A stretch of DNA of 64,000 bases from Pseudophaeomoniella oleicola (Eukaryota; Ascomycota; Eurotiomycetes; Phaeomoniellales; Phaeomoniellaceae), in assembly GCA_003868215.1 (NCBI GenBank), contig QWDQ01000045.1, forward strand, positions 150,569 to 214,568, in the 5' to 3' direction. Position numbers and translations under genes: made by a program. A model generated the notes under the pieces. That model worked only from the letters and a program-made list of their open reading frames with translations, was not told the origin of the DNA and ran no database searches. Shown here piece by piece: positions 11,197 to 22,170 of the stretch (position 1 is the first letter of the stretch; each line of letters begins with the position of its first letter).

Positions 11197-12135
11197 TTTC
11201 GCAAGATCGTATAATGAAACAGTGATGAAAAGGTAATGGAGATAGTGGCAGTAGGAAGAACAGTGGTGGAAGGTTGAAGATGTGACAATCGCCGACACCG
11301 AGTAAACTCACCGTCATGATGTGTTCCCAGAAGTTGGAAATGGGCATGCATCATCGCATACCCGAGCCGTGTCGATTACCTGTAGCGCCACAAGATCCGC
11401 GGATGACATCAAAAGTGGTGGCTAAAGTGCTAAAGTGCTAAAGTGCAGGGAAGTAGGCTACTACGTAGTGTGAAGTGTTGGCTCTACCAGTGAGATCAAT
11501 TAAGACGATAGTGTTGCAGGGATCGTCTACGTCTCTCTACGTAGCACTCGTCCGCAACACCGTCTATCTCAGACACCGATGCATCTTAACACAACAGTGA
11601 TTGTAGCAAAAGCATTGAAAAATTCAAACAGGAATAAGGAGAGTTGTTGATTTTGTGTAATTATTTAGAGAAATGTTCCTAGGAAGCAAAGAGGAAAGAG
11701 AAGTGGTGGTTATTATTTGGCCTATGATCCCGACACACATAACCGAGCAATTTATTTCATGAATCAAAATTCCAAGATGCCGCAGTGATAATATCTGCTC
11801 TACCGCGGATAGTGAGGGAGGTATTTCGTCTCACTTTGTTACAGAAACATCTCACATATGTAAAAGAACGTTGTAGATAATTATGAACTTTTGAATTGGA
11901 GCTTTCTAGCTACTTTGCTCAAGGTCCTTGCTGCCTGAGCTGAAAACTATCGTGCCATCATAATGACTTATCCTCTATCATCAACTGATACGACGACATG
12001 AAAAACCAGCAACAAAACTGTTTCTATGCACATCATAACAAAAGAAATTGGAATTTCAATCCCGCTAGTGATGGAACGCCGCCCAAAGAACAAACCCATG
12101 TCGTAATAGAAGACAACACAAGATCAAGTGACCAT
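11197..12135. other. Intergenic between disordered-protein gene and hsp70
   Basis: No supported gene. It contains a three-copy 8-bp tandem repeat (11421-11446), a near-perfect TACTACGTAGTg palindrome (11459-11470) and a CTACGTAG core (11537-11544). It includes the promoter of the gene starting at 11196 and the 3' flank of hsp70. Confidence 0.6.
11421..11446. repeat. Tandem repeat, 8-bp unit GCTAAAGT x3
   Basis: Three directly adjacent copies of GCTAAAGT followed by GC. This is visible directly in the sequence. Its role is unknown. Confidence 0.9.
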
Positions 12136-14140
12136 TTAGTCGACCTCCTCAACAGTTGGGCCGTCGTCACCACCGGCACCTGGGGCACCACCAGCACCTG
12201 GGAAGCCACCTGGAGCACCGCCTGGGAAACCACCGGCCTCACCACCTGCACCTTGGTAGAGCTTGGTGATAATGGGTCGGGCAATCTCGTCGAGCTCCTT
12301 ACCGCGCGACTCGTACTCATCCTTGGTGGCGGTCTGGTTCTCTTCAACCCAGTCCATGGTCTCCTTAGCCTTGTCTTCGATCGCCTTGATCTCATCGGCA
12401 GACAACTTGTCCTTGGCCTGTTGCTCCTGGACAGTGTTCTTGTAGGATGACGCACGAGACTCGAGTTCGTTCTTAGCAGTGATACGTTCCTTTTCAGCAT
12501 CATCTTGAGCCTTGTACTTCTCGGCCTCAGACAACATGCGCTCGATCTCTTCCTTGGACAGACGACCCTTGTCGTTGGTGATGACGATCTTGTTGGTCTT
12601 ACCGGTACCCTTCTCGAGAGCGGAGACGTTCAAGATACCGTTGGCATCAATATCGAAGGTGACCTCAATTTGTGGGACACCACGTGGAGCAGGCGGGATA
12701 CCGGAAAGCTCGAACTTGCCGAGAAGGTTGTTGTCCTTGGTGCGAGCACGCTCACCCTCGTATACTTGAATAAGCACACCAGGTTGGTTGTCGGAGTAGG
12801 TAGAGAAAGTCTCGGACTTCTTGGTTGGAATAGTGGTGTTACGCTTGATGAGAGGAGTCATGACACCACCAGCGGTCTCAATACCCATGGACAATGGGGA
12901 AACATCGAGAAGCAAGATCTCGTTGGTGGACTTGGATGAGGTGTCACCAGAGAGGATAGCAGCCTGGACGGCAGCACCGTAGGCAACAGCCTCGTCAGGG
13001 TTGATAGACTTGTTGGGCTCCTTTCCGTTGAAGAAGTCTGAGACAAGCTTCTGGATACGTGGGATACGAGTGGAACCACCGACCAAGACGATTTCGTGGA
13101 CAGAGGACTTGTCGATCTTGGCATCGCGGAGGACACGCTCGACGGGCTCCATGGTGGAACGGAAAAGATCTTGGCAGAGCTCTTCGAAACGAGCACGAGT
13201 GATGGAGGTGTAGAAATCGATACCCTCAAATAGAGAGTCGATCTCAATGGAGGTCTGTGCAGATGAAGAGAGAGTGCGCTTGGCACGCTCGCAAGCAGTT
13301 CGGAGACGACGAAGAGCACGTGGGCTGCCGCTCAAATCCTTCTTGTGCTTACGCTTGAATTCGTTGACGAAGTGGTTGACAAGGCGGTTGTCGAAGTCCT
13401 CACCACCCAAGTGAGTGTCACCAGCAGTGGACTTGACTTCAAAGATACCCTCCTCAATGGTCAAGAGAGAGACATCGAAAGTACCACCACCAAGATCGAA
13501 GATCAACACATTGCGCTCACCTTCGGCCTTCTTGTCGAGACCGTAGGCAATAGCAGCGGCGGTAGGCTCGTTGATGATACGAAGAACGTTCAAACCAGCA
13601 ATAAGACCTGCGTCCTTGGTGGCTTGACGTTGTGAGTCGTTGAAGTAGGCTGGTACTGTGACGACAGCGTTGTTGACTGTACCACCCAAATATGACTCGG
13701 CGGTCTCACGCATCTTCGTGAGGACCATAGATGAGATCTCTTCTGGTGTGAAAGTCTGGGTAAATACGTTAGCATCATATATACAATGATTTTTTGGGAG
13801 CTCCACATACCTTCTCTTCTCCCATGAATTCGACCTGGATGGCTGGCTTGTCACCCTTGTTGATGACCTTGAAAGGGAAGTGCTTCATGTCGGCCTGAAC
13901 TTCAGCATCGTTGAACTTGCGGCCGATGAGACGTTTGGCGTCGAAGACGGTGTTGTGTGGGTTCATGGCGACTTGGTTCTTTGCTGAATCACCAATCAAT
14001 CGCTCGGTGTCTGTGAAGGCCACAAACGATGGCGTAGTTCGGTTTCCCTGGTCATTTGCGATGATCTCAATTCTGTCATCTCTGTAGATACCCACGCATG
14101 AGTACGTGGTACCCAAATCAATACCGACGGCGGGGGCCAT
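12136..14140 (-). CDS. hsp70: Cytosolic Hsp70 chaperone (Ssa type)
   Basis: ATP-dependent folding chaperone of the cytosol and nucleus. Exons are 14140-13811 and 13755-12136 with a 55-nt GTATGT...CCAG intron (branch GCTAAC); product 649 aa. Family signatures: [13 protein letters not shown] at residue 7, [11 protein letters not shown] in the nucleotide-binding domain, [14 protein letters not shown], the substrate-binding domain, a Gly-rich tail ([16 protein letters not shown]) and the terminal EEVD, which binds TPR co-chaperones and marks the cytosolic form. Length matches yeast Ssa1 (642 aa). The upstream region has heat-shock-element-like GAA/TTC arrays. Identification is certain at family level; orthology to a particular Ssa paralogue is not resolvable here. 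Confidence 0.98.
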
Positions 14141-14408
14141 GATGCAGTTGTGTGTAGATGTACAATGGAGGTATGGAGGAATATGCCAAGAAAGCGATGC
14201 GCCAAGAAATCAGTTGATGTGCGAAATCTCAACACACTCAGAAAATCAGAATGTCGTTTGAAGAAGGTTGAAAAAAGAAGAACAGTTGCGTCTGATTTTA
14301 TGTGAAGATTTGATCTGATGTGAAGAATGAAAAGATTGAGAAGACTGGGTAAGGTGGTAGAGAATTTATTGTTGAATACGCAGTAGGAAAACTCTTGGAG
14401 ATGCGCAT

Positions 14409-14490
14409 GGAAGCTTCTAGCATCTGAGAGCTTGACCGGCCCCGCATCAGCCTCATCCGCTTCCAGCCCCTTCTGGCGACCGCCAGAAAC
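14409..14490 (-). promoter_or_regulatory. Candidate heat-shock elements upstream of hsp70
   Basis: About 270-350 bp upstream of the hsp70 ATG. GGAAGCTTCTAG at 14409-14420 fits nGAAnnTTCn. Positions 14471-14488 are a perfect inverted repeat, TTCTGGCG-AC-CGCCAGAA, preceded by TTCC at 14461, giving spaced GAA/TTC units of the gapped HSE type. Binding by Hsf1 is inferred from the pattern and the downstream gene. Confidence 0.5.
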
Positions 14491-14708
14491 TGCATGACAC
14501 GGGCACTGTGTTCCAGACATGATAAGATGATTCTATAATTTACTACATAGTATGTATCTACTAACTAACCGCAAACCACACTGAGTCCCCTGTCATGTAT
14601 CTTGTTCTATAGCTACTGCTCTGTCTTCTGGTGATTGAGCTTCAAACACCACGCATGTCATTTTCACTATCATTGAGCGCGAAATGATGTCAATGAGGGG
14701 TTCCCTCT

Positions 14709-14724
14709 TTTACTACGTAGTAAA
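14709..14724. repeat. 16-bp perfect palindrome TTTACTACGTAGTAAA
   Basis: A perfect palindrome. A 12-bp copy (TACTACGTAGTA) follows at 14911-14922, with near copies at 14541-14552, 15253-15262 and 11459-11470. All lie within about 4 kb around hsp70. Confidence 0.9.
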
Positions 14725-14910
14725 CCCAACACTAACCGGTATTAGTTAAGTTCGCCTACAATATCCAGTGCCCTCGCCTCGAAGTTTCCATGGTGAATGG
14801 GGGCAGACCTTACTCCTACGGTGAGCTACAGGCACCACTCACACAACACAATTGCCTGTTGATTCTGCCTCACCAATGTAGGATTAAGATCAGGCATCAT
14901 TCTCACACTG

Positions 14911-14922
14911 TACTACGTAGTA
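14911..14922. repeat. 12-bp palindrome TACTACGTAGTA
   Basis: A second perfect copy of the palindrome core, about 200 bp from the 16-bp copy. Confidence 0.9.
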
Positions 14923-15204
14923 ATATAATATATTATGAATTCATGATGGAAATCTCTATACAAAATCACTGGCTGTCACTTAATTCCTGTCAGCGCAATG
15001 AAGCAACCTCTGAGGTGCCTATACCATGACGCAACCATCGTCATCCACTTGGGTATTCTCTGACGGTCTTTGTGATTCCCCCAACTGGACCTTCAATTTC
15101 ATTAGTGTGGAGTTGGTTCGAACCATCTTCAGTTGCCACCGGTGATGCATTTCTGTTTTGCTGAGATGAAAATTGAATCATGAACCTGAATGCCAAGAGA
15201 TGAC

Positions 15205-15224
15205 GATAAGATAAGATAAGATAA
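15205..15224. repeat. Four tandem GATAA(G) units
   Basis: GATAAG repeated three times and followed by GATAAC. HGATAR is the site of fungal GATA factors such as AreA, but no gene in a suitable position is evident, so this may be a simple repeat. Confidence 0.6.
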
Positions 15225-16175
15225 CATTGTTCCCAGATACCCTCTCTACTATCTACTACGTATTGCCAATGCATGCCTATTGATCCAGGAGTTTCACTTT
15301 CCAACATCGGGATTTTCTATGGATAGGGCTTGATACTAGCATTGATCTAGTGTTATCCGTCCGAATGCAGCATCCGCACAAGAGATTTGACAGAGTCCAA
15401 GTCTTCTGGAGTGGCTTGAACGTAAAGGCAATTTTCATCAGCGATTGCTGGTATCCCGGCTTTCCTGGATGTCTACTGTGAGAACACTTGGTGGCTGCTT
15501 TGGTGGAGGCTCTGCGACAGAACAGAATGCTGGAGGTCGCCGTTGTTGTTGCCATGTGGGATTATCGCTATGACTGTCTCCGCATCCTTTAAGAGGCGGC
15601 CTATCCTCGTAAGAGTGATCTGGCGCACTCATTTGTTGTCCGCACATTGACATCACTTGATCTTTCCGTCCGTCTAATCTCACGATGGAAGATCGCGGCC
15701 AACGCGCTCTGAGGTTCAGCCCAGACTTCAATTGGATATGCCTATTGTGCAATGTCGTGGTCTTCGTAGGGGTCCTTCTCCACCATACCCTGCGCCTTCT
15801 GCGGATGTGCGTAATAACATGTTTGATGCAGAATTGCATTCCGTGTATTCCAAGAGGCGAGTCACTGTCTCTTCGCCTTACCCATGCTGACCTGATGTGA
15901 TTTGCTAACATTGGTACGTTGTTCGATGCTCTTCATTTGGGCGCAGCAAAAGTCCGTGTAGAGAGGCATGTGACCACTGGTATCTGTGTGGCCAGCACCC
16001 TCCCATCTTCTGTACATTCCGCGCTATGTGATCACCCTCGAGGTCGTCGATATCAAAACAGTTGATCGAGCAGGAATCGAAGGAGGATGTCTGGGCCGTT
16101 GTCGATGGATTCTGAGAGCTATCCACAGTTCATCATTAGCTGGCATCTGAATACGAAGCAGACCTGATACATAGG

Positions 16176-16670
16176 CTACGAATTCAGGGTATCTGACGTT
16201 CGGCCCACAAGTGGCTGGCTATCATCTGACCTAGCTCCTGCCTGGCTCGAATGGCTGGGCTCTTGTGAGATGGCCAGGCCTAAATTGAGACTGTTCGCCT
16301 TCGAGGTTAGCCTTCCAGTACGTTTTCGGAATCCCCATAGAGACCGAAGCTGCTTTGCATTGTCATCCTCGGTGTTTTCGCCTCGGACACTCCATGCTGC
16401 TTCAAATTTGGCAAAGAAAACTGCAGGAATCACTATCAGCGCCGCTGAACCTGCCTTGGGAACCACCCTAAATCTCCGTCACCCTCCAACGGTCAGCCAC
16501 TGATGTCGTCGCCAAGCGGCATAAGCGTCAGCGACCCAACTTGAGTAGGGTGGGGCACGACTACCCCCGAGTTCCTTCCTATGGGGAACATGTCCAAAGC
16601 GTTTCATACAGTACGAAGTCGCAGGAAAAGGAAACTTTCGTCTCAACCGGCAACTGTAGTCGCTGCCCAC
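16176..16670 (-). pseudogene. Possible broken ORF with one in-frame TGA
   Basis: Minus-strand 16670-16482 and 16466-16176 are in the same frame, separated by one TGA (16481-16479) and a few codons. The second part has a hydrophobic segment (SAALIVIPAVFFAKF) followed by a charged, coding-looking tail. No homology is recognised. It could be a nonsense-mutated gene, or chance. Confidence 0.22.
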
Positions 16671-18189
16671 CCTTCACCGACTTTTCACAGATGACAGACA
16701 GCCATCATCCTCGGATTTCCACAGCTAGGAAGCGCGGTACGGTGAGGACATTTGTGAGCCCTTGTGGGTATATGTATAATCCTCCCCTCCGCCCATTTTC
16801 TTTTTGCTGAAGAGTAATTCATCTTTCCTTTCGTTAACTAACGGTCGTGTTGTGAACACACTCTGGGTACTGCTGCTATTCATGATGACCTCGCAAGGGT
16901 AGCGATCCTTGCATGGGGCAATGGACATGTTAGATATACCAAAGCTGACATGCCATCCACCCTTCTGAGTGACAACAAGACATGCTTGGTCTTCCAACAG
17001 TGTTGCTGACTACCTCGAGTTCCTCGAGACCCAGAGAGGCGGCTAGACCTTCAGCAAGAGACGGTGAGCATATCACTCAATATCGCAGAACGTCGGATCA
17101 CTAACCTGAACTTCGATGAAGCTGGGGACGCAACTGATCTGTTCCTCGCCTTAAATGTTTCAAGAGCATCGATGCTATCAAGAAGTCGCAAGGCGGGCAC
17201 TAAAGACTAGGAGCATTCGTTGTAGCTTTCCGATCTTGTTGTACAGCGTCATCAAGGGTACGTTCCTCTCTACACCTGTCCTCGCCTCTATATTCTATGG
17301 TGCTTGTTCACCTAACCTTGTCAGGCATTGCACTTTGAAAGTAGAAGAGCAAAGGCACCTCATTGCGGAAGCCGAAGGAGGCTGAAGTCTCAGACAGTCT
17401 TGGTGAAGTTGAAAGAGAGAGGCTAGAGGGAAAGTACAATACTGTTTACGGAAGACGAAAAGGGATGCCAAGAACATTGACCAATCGTGGATGATTCCGG
17501 GGGTGGTGGATGCACGGCTGGTTTACTTCCAGGGCGGCCTCGGTCGTTTCGTAGACCTTGGCCCTTCCCACTCGTTTCAGCCTCGTTACCTGAGGGTGAG
17601 TTATCCTGATGATCCAGCCCTTTCTGATTACAATACTGATGAATGGTCTGACAGATCACATGAAAATCTGCCATCGTTTGTGAACCAGATACTGGTCTAC
17701 CAATGCTGGTTCTCGCACTTCGAGGTCATCCCGGGCACGAATTTCTCTTTTAGCCATCGACTGAGGTCCCACAAATAGCAAGGATGGCCAGATGCAAAAT
17801 CTACAGCAACTCTTTAGCCACCATGAGGAGATATCTCAGACCGATCTCTGATATCATATCTATCCCACTATCGAGACCCGCCCATTCCCATGGCGTCATT
17901 CGAGCTTCTGTCAAGCCGGAGACGGCCTCTGGTCAAGCGGGACTCAGTGTCGCTCCCTCCGCTCCAAATTCCAAGATCGGCCATCAATGCCAACAGCTAC
18001 GCAAAGCTTGTACCATGTGCGAAAGGAACAGCTATGGTTGCAATGCCACCTTACCTCACCACTTTACCTTGTGATTGTTTATATATACATATATATGATG
18101 CTGCCTCTCCCTCTCGAACAGATGTCCCCGCTGCCGTTCTGTACGGCCGCGCTGGGACATCAGCTAGAGGAGGTTCCTGCCTCGAGACA

Positions 18190-18450
18190 ATGGGCACTCG
18201 AATCGAATGTCTACTCCTGCGGACACGGCGTTACGGCCTTCGATTCTCTCGCTAGAGGCGAGTGGGTGACTTCGTCGAGACAAGAGGTCGCGCTTACGAA
18301 TGCGCGCTGTGCCTTTTTCTCTTTGACACGACTCGAGAGACGGTATGGAAAGCGGCCAAAAACAAGCAACATGAACCCCAAAGGCTGGTTTGGGAAAGTA
18401 CCTCAGTTAGACCCAGAACTACCGCCGATGGATCGACCGCCTGAACAACA
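18190..18450 (+). pseudogene. Frameshifted relative of the half-RING gene at 24.7-25.4 kb
   Basis: From the ATG at 18190 the translation switches frame at least three times but matches, piece by piece, the minus-strand protein at 24746-25405: MGTRIE, then VYSCGHGVTAFD, then DFVETRGRAYECALC, then RLERRYGKRPKTSNMNPKG, then DPELPP. Comparing the DNA, I infer a 2-nt loss just after GAAT, a 1-nt loss before GACTTCGTCGAG, and a small insertion after the CxxC codons. The zinc-ligand codons CGH and CALC survive in different frames. It lies inverted relative to the intact copy, about 6.3 kb away. The C-terminal part after DPELPP diverges. Confidence 0.85.
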
Positions 18451-18711
18451 ATGTCACCAATCATTTGACAAGCATGCAAGTCTCGGCTTCAGTAATGACA
18501 TTTGATTGTACTAGTATCGACAACGACGACGACGACAACAACAAAGCAGAAGCCAACGAAACGAACGCCTTAGCCCATTGTTTCACCTTCTTTGACGCTC
18601 GTCCAGTTCTTGGGACCACTCCTCTGCGCCGCATTCAAAGTGCTACGTTCGAAGGGGATGATTTGAGACGCTGACACTTGCACTGGCATGACTCGGTGTA
18701 TGTCCCCTTCT

Positions 18712-19385
18712 TCACGGCGTCTCTTGGTCCACCCAAGGCCTGTAATGCTCGCCGGACACCGAATGCCTGCGCCGTTTGTGGATGTTTCCCGGTGAGAGTG
18801 GAGGCAGCATCAATCCAGGTTGCCGAGGCTCGGTCTTCGTATCAGAAAGGTTTTTGGTTTGCTCCGTCGGAGCCGTTGAAGTTGAGAGCATGGCGGATGT
18901 AGGCTGTGGTTTTGGTGGCTGTTTCACGAGTTAGGATTGTCGCAATTGGCCAAATTCGACTGTGTCAATGTGTTGGAACTTACCTGGCTAGCCGCCACCC
19001 GTGGTATTGCGACCTTCTTTGCATCTGGCTTCCCATAAGGCCGGTTGGGAAACTCAGGCAGGAAAGCTGGAGCAAGCTCCAAGTCGCCGCCATTTGCAAG
19101 AGGAAATGCCCAGTCAGGTAGCGTATAATGCAGCTTCCTTCCGGCAGTTTGAGCCTCCCCGTTGCGCTCTAGGGATTGGATGACACCCTCGTCGATGCGT
19201 CGTGCAATGGAATCCTTGAGGCACAAGGGGCACTCGGTGTTTGGACGTCGTGTTGTGGCAGGTTCCAGTTTGTAGTTCCAGCATTCTTTGGCGTCCTGGC
19301 CTTGGACGTGATGGGGGCAATACATCGTATACAAGATCAGATGCCAGCATGTTCCTGGATGCCAGACTCGAATATGATGACACAT
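18712..19385 (-). CDS. Small Cys/His protein of the half-RING (CxH...CxxC) type
   Basis: Two exons, 19385-18984 and 18918-18712, with a 65-nt intron (donor GTAAGT, branch CCTAAC, acceptor ACAG); product 202 aa. Residues 1-56 hold the putative zinc site: GTCWH, YCPHH, KECW and TECPLC, i.e. C13-x-H15, C23-x-H25, C35 and C52-x2-C55. After that comes a soluble charged region (RRIDEGVIQSLERNG) and a Pro/Ser/Thr-rich disordered tail with a basic HKRRRHS patch that could be a nuclear signal. No second RING half is present. An additional upstream exon is possible. Function unknown; see the family finding. Confidence 0.72.
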
Positions 19386-21501
19386 GGCTATAGAGTGTCC
19401 CGAGGACTTTGGTTTGGGGATTGTTCAGGAGATTAGGGAACTATTGACATGTGAAGTAAAGAGTTGGAAAATAGATGACTAGTATTAAGTACCTTAGGCA
19501 GAAAGAGATCTGATATAAAATCTGAGTCAAGGGGCTCCCTGGAAGCTCTCTTTTAAAGATCTGGCAGTAGATTTGTTTGCGTCTGCAGGGGCCCTCATAG
19601 ACTGTCAAAGACCTGCCTGTCCCGAGCCGCGTATAGCCTATCGTTGTAGATCGTTGTAGATCGTTGAGAACCCTGGACCCGAGCATATGCATGACTGCTC
19701 TCTCTCATAAAGACTTCCGGGAAAACTTTCCCCAAATCGTGGTGACAAGTCAGCCTAGACAGCCGAAAAAGATGATGATGACCTCTCTGACTCTCTGGAC
19801 GTACCTCTTCCCTGAAGCCCAAGTCCGATTTAAAGAGCTTGAGTTGTGCCTGTCCTAGCAAAATAAACCTTCAGAGGTATTCACCTTGACATCCTTCGGT
19901 ACCAGCGGGGAACTTGATTGCATTCTTACACGAGAAGTGTATACATACCGTACAGTACTGTACCTGACATCAAATACTGGTATACTACCTCTTCTGTTCG
20001 GGACCGCCTTGGCAAGTCTCACCGACTTCAGCTCCTTTTGTACACCTTCATCTCACTGGTCTCACTCACCCCAATTCATCGTCGGTCACAACCGTCAATG
20101 GACCTAGCAAGAATTAATGGCATTAATTATCAATGTCCCTTTCATTCCACATTGCAGAAATAGATGGGAGACTTCTGTCATCGTTGTGACGGCTGGGTGG
20201 CTGCTGGATGGTTGGGTGTATAAACGCCTATACAACCCAGCTCATGCTCAAGGCACGACCTCTGACATCCAGCAGTCCACACCAAATAACTGAATGACTC
20301 TGTTACAGTCATGAAGGACCTTGGGTGTTGATCACTCTGGTGGCGCCAATTGCCTCCGAAGTTTCTGCAACTCTCGCGCGGTGGTCTGTCCCCAATTACG
20401 ACTATGATTGGACGCAAACAAGGGCCGACAAATTCGAGCAAGGTACGAGATAATAAAGTTTTCGATTGTATATATATTGTATACAAGCATAATGTCATGG
20501 TGTAAAGGGTGACCGATGTGGGTGGCATACTCAGACAGGTTCTGGTCGTCGTGTGATCTGTTGGGAAAAACGTGGACTAGCAGCTCTGTGAAGGAGTAGC
20601 AGTGATGAGACAGGAAGCTTATACCTCATTGGAGCAACCATAGGCATTATGGTTCGAGTACGCCGAGGGGTTGTGATTGGATCCAGATTGTTCTATTCGA
20701 CCGGACAATCTGGGGGTCAGTGTCTCTGTGACCAGTTCTTCCTTGATCCCGGAGTCTGACCGCTCGTTTTATGCATGGTGGAGTCAACCCAGTCTAACCC
20801 ATCATGTGGATGAGGAAGTGATCTGGTGAGAGAAAAAGCACAGTCCACTGGCAACAGGATTTTGTCTGATGCCGTGACTATTGGTCGGAGGCGTCTTTGC
20901 CAAATGTGTATCTCGGCCAATGGGGATAGTTTCATACAGTCGATTTTCCCGACTATGCGGCATTTGGTCGTTATTTCCAACTAGACGCCTACAGTAACTG
21001 TCAATAAAGAGCACAAACATCGTCAATGTCGTGTCGCCTGTTGCACAGATTACAGCAAGGAAGCGATGCTGCAACCAACGATCTTTCAGAGAGCGTACCA
21101 GAAAGCAACATACCCTTGCTATCATGGCGTGTCCCGTTCTCATTGGCGGCGAAGTCGAAGAGCGCACCTACACCTGTGCACCCAGCCTTTCTTGCTGAGA
21201 AACCTTGGAAGCTGTACGACTGAAGGAAAAAAGATTTGGTACACAAGAAGTCCGCGATGGGAATATGACTATATGCCGCCTCAAGTACGCTGAATAGCCT
21301 CCGGCATGGCAAGCGTCATCAATACAGATGCGGTGCATAAACCCCGTTCCCTCTTTTGCAGACCGAGTCTAAGCCTTCGACCACAGCTTCATTCATCGGA
21401 ACTCTGACAGGAGCTCCCAATGAGCGACAGACAGACTCATTTCCTCGGGTACGTCCTCAACTTAATACGACCATCGACGATAACAAAGCGCAGTGCTAAA
21501 T
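19386..21501. other. Gene-poor stretch
   Basis: No frame has splice support or recognisable content. A short direct repeat TCGTTGTAGATCGTTGTAGATCGTTGAGAA occurs near 19642-19670. Confidence 0.45.
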
Positions 21502-22170
21502 ATGTACCGCCAATTGGTCTACACCTTCAAATGCGGCCACGTTGAAAGGTGCTTCATCCATGAGCAGAGGAACGCGGCATACGGAGTTCTGAAAGCTATA
21601 CTTGGGCCGGGTCCATTCATGAACCGAGTCCAAATGCAGGTGACAACCCTGAAACTCGAACACGAATGCCCAATCTGTGCTCAAACGAGGCAATTAGCAT
21701 CAGCTACTGCTACGAAGGTCGCGTTCAACAAGAGAGTAACCAGCCCAACACCACTGCCGCAGGAGAAACAGACCTCAGAGACCGACTCCACCAAAGATGG
21801 CCACACTGAGAACAAAATTATTCCAAACCACAAAGAGTGGACATCTCGTCGATTCGTATCACTACCTACGAACGAATCCACTGAATTCGGGTATGCAGCG
21901 ATGCAACAGAAGAATCATGAGCACTGTAGCCAGCATGGAGATACTCGCTGTCTTACAGAAACAGATTCTCCGTCATCTCCAAGCGATGACCCAGTTGCGG
22001 CAGACATCGATGGTGATGCCGTGAAGGAGGAGCATACAAAAGATTGTCCAACGGCCAAAAGGAAACGCGACTATGGCCCAGACCTGGAAGAAGGCAAGGA
22101 GAGTGAAGAGATGCCCAAGAAGATCATCAAGTTCGTCGTCTCGAGGAGGAAGATTCCAAAGAATCCATGA
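21502..22170 (+). CDS. Small Cys/His protein of the half-RING (CxH...CxxC) type
   Basis: The ATG at 21502 gives a 222-aa single-exon product. The N-terminal module has YTFKCGHVERCFIH (C11-G-H13, C17, H20) and HECPICAQ (C56-P-I-C59): four to six potential zinc ligands, resembling the first half of a RING finger without the second cross-brace. Residues about 75-200 are hydrophilic and acidic with many Ser/Thr. The C-terminus is basic (KIIKFVVSRRKIPKNP), and AKRKRDYG could act as a nuclear localisation signal. No signal peptide. Position of the CGH relative to the first Met is the same as in the candidate 25.1 kb start. Function unknown. Confidence 0.75.
   Translation: MYRQLVYTFKCGHVERCFIHEQRNAAYGVLKAILGPGPFMNRVQMQVTTLKLEHECPICAQTRQLASATATKVAFNKRVTSPTPLPQEKQTSETDSTKDGHTENKIIPNHKEWTSRRFVSLPTNESTEFGYAAMQQKNHEHCSQHGDTRCLTETDSPSSPSDDPVAADIDGDAVKEEHTKDCPTAKRKRDYGPDLEEGKESEEMPKKIIKFVVSRRKIPKNP

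Larger units (their letters stand above)
14141..18189. other. Gene-poor stretch right of hsp70
   Basis: Up to about 14.6 kb this is the hsp70 leader and promoter. Beyond it I find no confident gene. Minus-strand 15438-15911 encodes an Arg-rich 157-aa frame, and minus-strand 16670-16176 is one reading frame broken by a single TGA. Neither has a recognisable domain. The stretch may hold decayed genes. Confidence 0.45.

Noticed and set aside
12033-13635. Long frames on the plus strand and alternative minus frames across hsp70
   Set aside because: Shadows of the strongly codon-biased hsp70 coding strand.
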